NCBI GenBank assembly: GCA_019916065.1
Contig: CM034242.1
Location: forward strand, 45,506,626-45,570,625
Reading direction: 5' to 3'
DNA: 64,000 nucleotides
Source of the DNA: Vitellaria paradoxa
Taxonomy: Eukaryota; Streptophyta; Magnoliopsida; Ericales; Sapotaceae
Below the pieces are notes generated by a model that saw only the letters and a program-made list of their open reading frames with translations, searched no databases and was not told the origin of the DNA. Shown one piece after another: positions 56,828 through 64,000 of the stretch. How positions within the stretch are numbered: the stretch's first letter is position 1; every line of letters starts with the position of its first letter. The position numbers were made by a program, and so were the translations under genes.

Positions 56828-58650
56828 GTCGGGATAATTTATTACCCAAGTAGAGTAGAGTAGAACTTATAAACCTTTATCCTTTCCGTGTTAATAGCAG
56901 CGAAATAAACAATATATACCCAAAAATTGAGATTCATCAACAGTGTAAACGGTTTATGCTCTTTATGAGATGCAAAGATAGACTTATGCTAAGTTGATTT
57001 GCATGTTATGTAAACCCATAAGCCACAGGCATATGGAGAGCTTCTCATAACTTTCCATAATCTCTCTTGCCACCTTATGTGTAATGATACTTCAAAAATT
57101 AGCATGTTGATGACCCATTAATGCTCATTTCAACTTCAGCAATAAAAGAAAGCAGGTAAGCAATCTAAAGGCAGTTATTCAAAAAAGTAACTTGTAATAT
57201 TGTAATGAAAGTACCTTTACTAGCTCACATGTATTGATGCACCTGACCTGGCCTTCCTAAGTCAAATAAGACGAGGCGAGCTTGAGCTTAATTATCGAAC
57301 TCTAAAGAACTCAAGAATCGAACTTGAACAATATGATTTGATTCTATTTTGAATAACCTTTTGTCTGCAGGATTGTTCGGCATAGTATGGATGTTGATCC
57401 AAGAACCTTATTTTACTTTTACTGCGCTGGTAGGCTTAATATAGCTCTGAATAGTTTTTCAAAAACTATTTGGCATTTGAGCTGTAATAGATGGTTAGCT
57501 TTGAATGTGTAACAGACGAAAAAGAGGTAATTATCTTGAAGAAATGATGTGTCTTCAGCAAAGCGATCGACCGACTTGCCCCAATGTCAGTTTGCCGTAG
57601 GCGGGGGTTACTCTTGACCATACTTATGGGTTGGGCAATTTTTGCGAGGGCAATACATGGATGTAATAATGAACCTATCTATGTATATATGTATATAGAG
57701 TTGAAAGCCTTGCATAGTTGTACAAGCCCTTCTCTTTCTTTCCCCTTCAAATTTGATCTTGTACTGAAACAATTAATGAATTTGGTCTTGTGCTGACTAC
57801 TGACTGACCGATCTTCCAGTATAATTAATGGACATTTATGTGGGTAACACAGGGAGTTGAAGTTATTCTCAGTGTTCGCCATTGAATCCCGAAACATCTC
57901 ACGTAATCTTAAAACTATCCTTCGAGTCTGTTCATCTCATTCTATACTATTGGATGTGCTTGGCAAAGTTTGCACGAGGAATGCCTTCGCGAGGAATGCC
58001 TTTGCATACACTGCTCGGCACTAGTTGCTCGGTAATGTCGACCACATCCATTTGCTCAGTTGTTTCTCTTCATCAACTTTCGCTGGGGGTGACAAGTGTA
58101 TTGAAAATACTTCAACACTCCAGTTATAAGTCATATGAAAGAACCTAAGCATCCATAAATAAGGATGTAACTTTGAATTCACCGTTTGCTCGATTAGAGA
58201 GCCAAAATCAAGGCATCGATAACTTTATCTGAACATAATCAGGACTCAATCATCAAAAAGGTAAGAGAAATTAGTGAAATATGATTTGCTGGGTTGCAAA
58301 TACTCTCAATGGTGCTAACAGGGGTACAAGAAGAGAGAAAACCAAACTAAATTGGGCTTTATAACATGAAAACTTCAGATGGTCATAACTTTCTGCTCGG
58401 GTGTCCGATTTAGGTGATCTTGGCGTCTATTTCATGTATTTTTTCGAGACCTATGGTGGTTTGCGATGGTCAGGATTCTAGAATAAGCTCATCTTTATCA
58501 CTTTTTTGGACTTTTTTCCTTGGGCGCACTAACTGTGGCTTCGTTTCAACATGAATGAGTATTTAAACTTTGAAAATTTTGTTCGGTAACTTCTTTACAA
58601 AGTAATAACCTTATTTAGGAACACCTTTACCTTGTTCAGGATACTTTTAA
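56828..58650. other. Noncoding, probable internal region of a Tat-like element
   Basis: No credible gene in any frame. GTTCGG/GCTCGG motifs begin to appear (for example near 57371, 58013, 58030 and 58396). I interpret it as the untranslated internal part of a minus-strand LTR element, because it lies upstream of the purine tract at 56812-56827. This is inference from position. Confidence 0.4.
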
Positions 58651-59660
58651 TGACAAATAACATTGCTTGAGGAGAGACGCCATGCTCGGGACAAGTTTTA
58701 CATAGTTGTTACCACGTTTGATGACACTAACCTCGCTTAGAGATGTGCTTTAACTTACTCAGTGATGCTCTGCTCAGGGAGGGTGCAGTCGACCTCAAGA
58801 TGTGCCTTAAACCATGCTCAGGAAAGGGGGCCGAGCTTGTGATATGCTTAAACTTTACTGAAGGATATAGCCGAGCTCGGTATATGCTTTATATCTTACT
58901 CGAGGGAAACAGCCGAGCTCGGGGGAGCTTTAGACTTAGCTGGAGAGAGAAAGCCGAGCTTGGGGTGCTTTAGATTTCGCTAGAGAGAGCCGAGCTCAAG
59001 ATATACCTTAAACCGTGCTCGGGTAGATGGAAATAAGCTCAAGATATGCTTTAAACCAAGCTTGAGAGAGAGAGCCGACCAAAAGATATGCTTTAGACAT
59101 ACTTGGAAATAACATGCTCTGCTCTGCTTATGCTTTACTCGGGAGAATTGTTGTCCGCTCGGGGTTGCTTTTATCTGCTCAAGAGTAGCTTAAATCACTT
59201 GGCCGACATGTTTTTCTGTTCTTAAGAATGATATGCTTCAGGGAGAAAGTATACTCTGTTTGAGAACATCTTCCTCTAATTATACTATACTCCAGAGTAA
59301 ATTGTTTTTCTTCCAAGCAAATAATGTGCTCGGCGTAAACTTTACGGAGCATAACTTGCTGAGAATTTATGGCTTAGAATCACCTTGCTCAGGAATAGAC
59401 TCTCATTCTTACTCGGGAATAAGTTTATGAATTGAATCTTACCATATCTTGCTTGTGGATAATGTTTTGAATTGAAACACGCCATAAAACGCTTGATAAT
59501 ATGCTTTCTGAGATGATCCAAGCTTGAACATGCTCAAGAATTAGCTTTCCGAGATGAACCGAGCCAAAATATGCTCGAGAACCAGCTTTCTGAGATAAAC
59601 CGAGCCAAAATATACTCGGGAACTAACTTTCTGATATGAACTTAACTTTGTGAGGTCGGC
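58650..59660. repeat. Degenerate GCTCGG-rich minisatellite
   Basis: Variants of TGCTCGGG, TGCTCAGG, GAGCTCGG and their GAGC/CCGAGC partners occur roughly every 30-60 bases. They are interspersed with GATATGCTTTAAAC-type segments (58860-59100) and CTTTCTGAGATGAACCGAGCC-type segments (59500-59640). Copies are too diverged to give one clean unit length by eye. Confidence 0.6.
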
Positions 59661-59812
59661 TACCGTTAATTTTTATATGAATGTGAGAGCTTTGTTTTTT
59701 GTACAATGCCAAGCTTCCTTAATGATAGCTTTTGCTTCTTGAGAGCTTTGGCTTTTTGGGAGCTTTTGCTTTCTATGTGCTTTGGCTTTTTTGGGGGGCT
59801 TTTGTTTTCTAT

Positions 59813-60387
59813 GTAATACTTTTCAATAGACCAAGGAATCGAAACTTGGTTTAAAGAGAAACCCAGTCAGTCAATAAACCAGGGTTGTCGCAACCGGGAC
59901 AAGCTAGTTGGACACGCTTTTTGATAATCCTTTTCAATAAACTGAGGAACTGAATCCCGGTTTAAAGAGAATACTTGGTTGATAAATAAACCAGGACTAT
60001 ACCAACGCCCGGGAGACGGAGCGTGGCTCTTTTCTGATAATCCTTTTCAAAAAACTGGGGAATTGAATCCCACTTTAAAGAGAATACCTGTTTGATAAAT
60101 AAACCAGGACTGTACCAACGCCCGGGGGATTGAGCGTGGCTTCTTTGTGATAATCTTTTTTAGAAAACTGGGGAATTGAATCCCAGTTTAAAGAGAATAC
60201 CTGGTCGATAAATAAACCGAGACTGTACCCACACCCGGGGGACTAAGTGTGGCTCCTTTCTGATAATCCTTTTCAGAAAACTGGAGAATTGAATCCCAAT
60301 TTAAAGAGAATACCTGGTCGATAAATAAACCAGGACTGTACCAATGCCCGGGGGACCGAGCGTGGCTTCTTTCTAACAATCCTTTAA
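59813..60387. repeat. 113-bp tandem repeat, five units
   Basis: GATAATCC (or a variant) starts at 59813 (GTAATACT), 59923, 60036, 60149, 60262 and 60375, a spacing of 110 and then 113 bases each time. Each unit holds TTTTCA-AAACTG-GGAATTGAATCCC, TTTAAAGAGAATACCTGG, ATAAATAAACCAGGACTGTA, CGCCCGGGGGA and GAGCGTGGCTTCTTT. The first copy is the most diverged. It is noncoding, inside the Tat-like region. Confidence 0.9.
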
Positions 60388-61950
60388 TTATGTGCATGTC
60401 TCTGAAGCTAGAGTAATTCCTTTAATCATGTGTGTGTCCTTGAAACTGTTTATTCGTAATGTTTTATCTGCAAAAACTTTCAGCAATAACAAATATTCGA
60501 ATAATGTTTACTGATATAGTCCTGTTCAAGAATAAGATAAAAACTAATTGAATAAAGAAATAAAGAAATATATGGTCGGTGATGAAATTAGCATGCTTTG
60601 AGAAGAGAACAAACAAATTCGAGGACATCATAAGCATACTCGGTGAACTTTGTTCTTATAAGATTAGACCTTGGTTTTACTAACCGTTGTTGTGGCCAAT
60701 AGTATTACTCAACTGAATAAGAGGTTGTTCGGTAACCATTAAAGGCACTTCCCCCCTAGACATTACTCAGCGAAATAGTTCGATTCAACTGGGCGAGACA
60801 TGCATGCATTTCAGCTTGGCCCCATAGTGATGAAAGTATTTAAGCTTAGCCTTAGATGCTGCTCGGTGGAAACAAAATGGAGATTACAAGTAATAAATAT
60901 GAGGTGGTCGGTCATATGATAACATCGGGCACTTACGACAATCTGTGCCCGATTAGATCCTAGCTGTCAACTTAATCGAGTCCACCCAGTCAAGTGTTGC
61001 TGCTCGAAGCGTAGAAAACAATGGCTAGATTAGTGGCCGAATGAATTAACTTGGCCGGGTACCAAATAAAATCCGAATAAAGGTTGAGTCAAACAGTAGG
61101 GAACTCATCAAATAAGGCTCCAACATTAATAGAGCAGTTCGGTACTATTCTCACGAGGATAATTTTTTATATACTGCCGACTAAAGACAACGATTGGTTA
61201 CCTATTTTCCTCGGCTCAACAAAGTTCCTCCATGTAATATTATTGGCAATTGGCCGGCTCTTTTGATTGGCGGAACGAACTAACCCAGATGGAATTTCAT
61301 ATGGAAGCTAAAGCAAATAAGATAACCATTCTAATGCAAGGCGACCAAGTCAAAATAAAGTAGCTGAGATAACCCTTCAAATGGATGTTCGGCTATATTG
61401 GTGCTCCAGTGAGACAATGGGAATATACAATGCTGTTTGGTAAGCTTGCTTTTGCTCGGTATGGACCTTGCTATTATACAAGAGACCAAGCCATGTGCTT
61501 GCTAAAGAACCATTCTACCACTTGATAAAGAAGATAGGTATTGTAGAAGATATTAAACATTCTCCTGCTTGGCATAGGATAACTACTTGGCTTTGCATAA
61601 AATATTTAGCTGTACAAGAGCTACTCGACCTCGTGTAAGTTGTTCGGCCAACGATTGAATATTTTGCTTGGGCCTTGAAAGGAGCTTGATCCATGCTTGG
61701 TACAAGTTTTAGTTATGCTCAATGATTTAATTAACTATATGCAGCAATGTTATTCAATTCACATAAAAGTCATGCTCGGCAATGCTTAAATTGTATATGA
61801 AAGCTTTCTATATGCATATAAGTAAGCCAAAGTGCTTGAATAAGAGTGCCTCAACTTAGCTATGATCATTAAACAGATAATGTATTAACACTGGTTACCT
61901 CAAAGTATATACAATGAAACCCGACATGCTGTATAGTTGATTCTCGGGTA
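60388..61950. other. Noncoding GCTCGG-containing repeat region
   Basis: No gene-like frame. It continues the composition of the flanking repeat DNA with scattered GTTCGG/GCTCGG motifs and AT-rich spacers. I see no protein domain. Confidence 0.45.
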
Positions 61951-61954
61951 ATAA

Positions 61955-62600
61955 TACCTTATTTGGCGATCCATACCTGTGTCATACTTACTTAAACATA
62001 AACATATATAATATGCTCGGCAGGGGAGCCCATGTGAAATTAATGTACAGCGCTCAAGCATCAGCAAGTGGTTTTGGCGAAACTGTTCGGCATCAAATTT
62101 CTTGGTAAGATGGCGTGATCGGCAGTCCAATTTTCCACGAGTTGGGATGCGTCTTTGAACTTGGAAGTTGAAGCCTTCACAGTAGGCTCTAGGCATTCCC
62201 TAGTAGAATACTTGGAGGTTGAAGCTGTCACGTGGAAGATGAGGTTTTGTATTTGCGTGGGCAGAAGATTAAGCTCATGATCGAATGGTCTGCTGTGAGT
62301 GTATACTGTCAGCCATGGCTATATATATATACTCCGTTAGTGTTCGGCAAGTCATGCTTGATGCTCTTCCAACAAACAAAAATTATAAATATGATGTTCA
62401 GATAATTCAAACTCAATAAGAAATCAAAATTCCTATAATGTTCGGTGGGCCATACCTAATCAACCTTAGTTTTATTTACTTAAACATATATAACATGCTT
62501 AGCAAAAGAGCCTATGTAAAATTGATGTACAGCATTCAGTGATGCATCAGCAAGTGGCTTTAGTGAAATTGTTCGGCAATGAATTTGCATGGCAGATTAT
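61955..62600. repeat. Direct repeat, about 130-150 bp, 480 bases apart
   Basis: The segment at about 61969-62110 (CCATACCTG, TACTTAAACATA, AATATGCTCGGCAGGGGAGCC, AATTAATGTACAGCGCTCA, CATCAGCAAGTGGTTTTGG, CTGTTCGGCA) recurs at about 62450-62580 (CCATACCTA, TACTTAAACATA, AACATGCTTAGCAAAAGAGCC, AATTGATGTACAGCATTCA, CATCAGCAAGTGGCTTTAG, TTGTTCGGCA). The intervening DNA is partly similar as well, which suggests a tandem unit of roughly 480 bp. Confidence 0.65.
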
Positions 62601-62678
62601 GGGACCCATAGCTGTATATATATTCCCACTTTTATCCACTACGTTTCGATCAGAAGGATTGTCTGTACCATACCTAAT

Positions 62679-62747
62679 AAGCATGTATAGTCTATCGTTA
62701 AGCTTTTTCCTTCGATGTCTTTCAGCCATTAAATTCTTTGCGGGAAG
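62679..62747 (-). pseudogene. bHLH-domain fragment (ICE1/SCREAM-like)
   Basis: On the minus strand the frame reads LPAKNL followed by MAERHRRKKLNDRLYML. This is the start and basic region plus first helix of the bHLH domain of ICE1/SCREAM-type transcription factors (family pattern LPAKNLMAERRRRKKLNDRL). It differs at one arginine (now histidine) within the match. Similarity stops right after YML: the second helix and the rest of the protein are absent. Only about 23 codons remain, so it cannot encode a transcription factor. The surrounding DNA is TGCTCGG-type repeat, so the fragment appears to be captured by a mobile element. Confidence 0.75.
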
Positions 62748-63673
62748 CCATTCTAAAAAGGGTAGTTACTGTTCGGCAGCAAAAATTACCGCCGAAATTG
62801 CTGACCACACCAACCGGAAATGCAATCGCCGACCTGCCGAACAAAGACAGAAAGAAAGGTGACGGCCGGATAGGAGGTCTCTGGCCGGAAAACCCTCCGA
62901 TGATTAAGTCAGCAAGTCGCTTAAAGAAGGAAACTTTTGGGTAACAAATGAGTAAAAGCTTAAGTTGGCAATAGTCAGCTTACCTTTGTGGTTCAGTAGA
63001 ATATCCTATTTATAATGGTCTGAGTAATGATTAAAGTATACCTGCGACTTGACGTTACGCACACTGCCGCGTCCCTCTTTTCTATCCTTGCTTTAAATAC
63101 CCTTCCCCTTCATTTAATGCCTCAAACCCCTCATTTAATACACCATGCCTCTCATTTAATACTTCTGGCGACTTAACACGGCATTACAACCAGAATTTCA
63201 GGGTCAGACTGTCTTCCTGTCACATCAGCCACCAAATCGTGATGAGATAGACCATTTAGTTACTTCCTCAGAGACAAATACTCAGTTCAATCTTAACTAA
63301 GGTGCATTTATGGTCACGAGCCCTCTTTAAAGGCTGTGGGTCCCAGGTTCGACATTTACTAGCCGCCAACAGATAGGTCGAGCAAACTAGCTTCCAAGAT
63401 CCTCGGCTATAGCCATGTGGTAATACACTGTTCATTGATGCTGAGGTTCAGGGTACTCTTTGGAACACTAACTTTGAGTCATGTATTCACGTATAACACT
63501 CACGCGGAACTCTCGTGCCATTAATTAGTTGTTCGGCAGGACGCCACGTGTCACGACGGAACGTGCTCGGCGAATGACTATGTGGCTCACACGAGTATGC
63601 TCGGCACCGGGCCACGTGGCGCCAGACTACACTTGTTCGGCACAAGTACAGCTTAGTATTATTTTGCCCAACA
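62748..63673 (-). mobile_element. Tat/Ogre-like LTR (A), boundary approximate
   Basis: On the minus strand a purine tract CCAGAGTGGGGGCAAAA (63690-63674) precedes an LTR-like start TGTTGGGCAAAATAATAC at 63673. It contains many GCCGAAC/GCCGAGC motifs and short GCCACGTGGC-like palindromes (about 63609-63622). The module CTGACTTAATCATCGGAGGG lies at 62912-62893, followed by a GGCC-AGAG-GGCCG hairpin-like stretch, the same order as in LTR B. The left end is not determined and may lie anywhere between about 62550 and 62880. No coding domain. Confidence 0.45.
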
Positions 63674-64000
63674 TTTTGCCCCCACTCTGGTTGGAAAAAG
63701 ATGTTTTCCGAGCAGAGTAGCAGAGCAGAATAACCTTACCTTATTGACCCTTCAATCTCCCTACACAGTTTGTCGTTTAGTATCTCCCTGACGCGCATCA
63801 AATCTGATTGGACTCTTCTCTCTCCTCGTAACGACACGCGTAGTGCCCTTTCAGCTTTTCATCTGCCGCGCCGCTTACGCGGATTCCCAGATTCGGGGTG
63901 TTAAAACATGAATGGACAGAAATTTAAAAATTGGGGCGGTAATAAATGCCATTTTTGCCGCCCGTTGCCTTTTCATTGGAAACGTTTCAGTTACCCCCAC
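63674..64000 (-). other. Probable 3' internal end of a Tat-like element running off the window
   Basis: Sequence upstream (minus strand) of the purine tract at 63674-63690. The stretch ATTCTGCTCTGCTACTCTGCTC next to the tract corresponds to TTCTACTCTACTCTACTTGG in the same place at LTR B. No protein domain is visible in the remaining 300 bases. Confidence 0.4.

Noticed and set aside
58743..58973. Plus-strand open frame with repeated RARG/SRAR residues
   Set aside because: It is created by the GCTCGG minisatellite and has no protein-like features beyond the repeat.
63345..63365. CCCAGGTTCGACATT as a possible tRNA T-arm
   Set aside because: No matching acceptor stem, D-arm or anticodon arm can be drawn around it.

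Overview
This is a plant nuclear window, most likely from a eudicot. The host genes have GT-AG introns, plant-specific protein families and AT-rich intergenic DNA full of Tourist-like MITEs and LTR retrotransposons. I cannot name the species from the sequence. There is no prokaryotic or organellar gene organisation, no CRISPR array, and I found no tRNA or rRNA gene.

Four host genes can be assembled exon by exon. (1) A VPS62/DUF946 family protein lies on the minus strand (1919-5030, two exons, 570 aa). (2) A PHR1-type MYB-CC phosphate-starvation transcription factor lies on the plus strand (18436-24641, seven coding exons, 499 aa). (3) The peroxisomal RING import protein PEX12 lies on the plus strand (27819-40653, ten exons, 393 aa). 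Its introns have swollen to almost 13 kb through a Ty3/gypsy remnant, a LINE fragment and a MITE. (4) An ankyrin-repeat membrane protein with a PGG domain (ACD6/ITN1-like) lies on the minus strand (41862-45960, four exons, 635 aa). In all four the reading frame is continuous across the inferred splice sites. They show no obvious functional linkage to each other.

The rest is mostly transposon. A Ty3/gypsy chromovirus with 5-bp target duplications fills 9760-16209, and a 5'-truncated relative sits in PEX12 intron 6 (about 34255-37430). A Ty1/copia Tork/Tnt1-like element with target duplications fills 47273-52245. All three carry several stops and frameshifts. Six or more short inverted-repeat elements with TTA/TAA target duplications are scattered between genes, two of them clearly the same family. 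From about 56100 to the right end there is no gene. This stretch holds minus-strand LTR ends that look Tat/Ogre-like, a 113-bp tandem array and a degenerate TGCTCGG-rich minisatellite.

Three rearranged pieces of host genes stand out. A short-chain dehydrogenase gene fragment forms part of a large imperfect inverted repeat (7627-9416). A copy of one PEX12 exon with its flanking introns lies about 15 kb from its parent (around 53400-53870). A piece of an ICE1-like bHLH domain (62679-62747, minus) is embedded in the Tat-like repeat region. I saw no complete novel system; these captured or duplicated fragments are the most unusual content.
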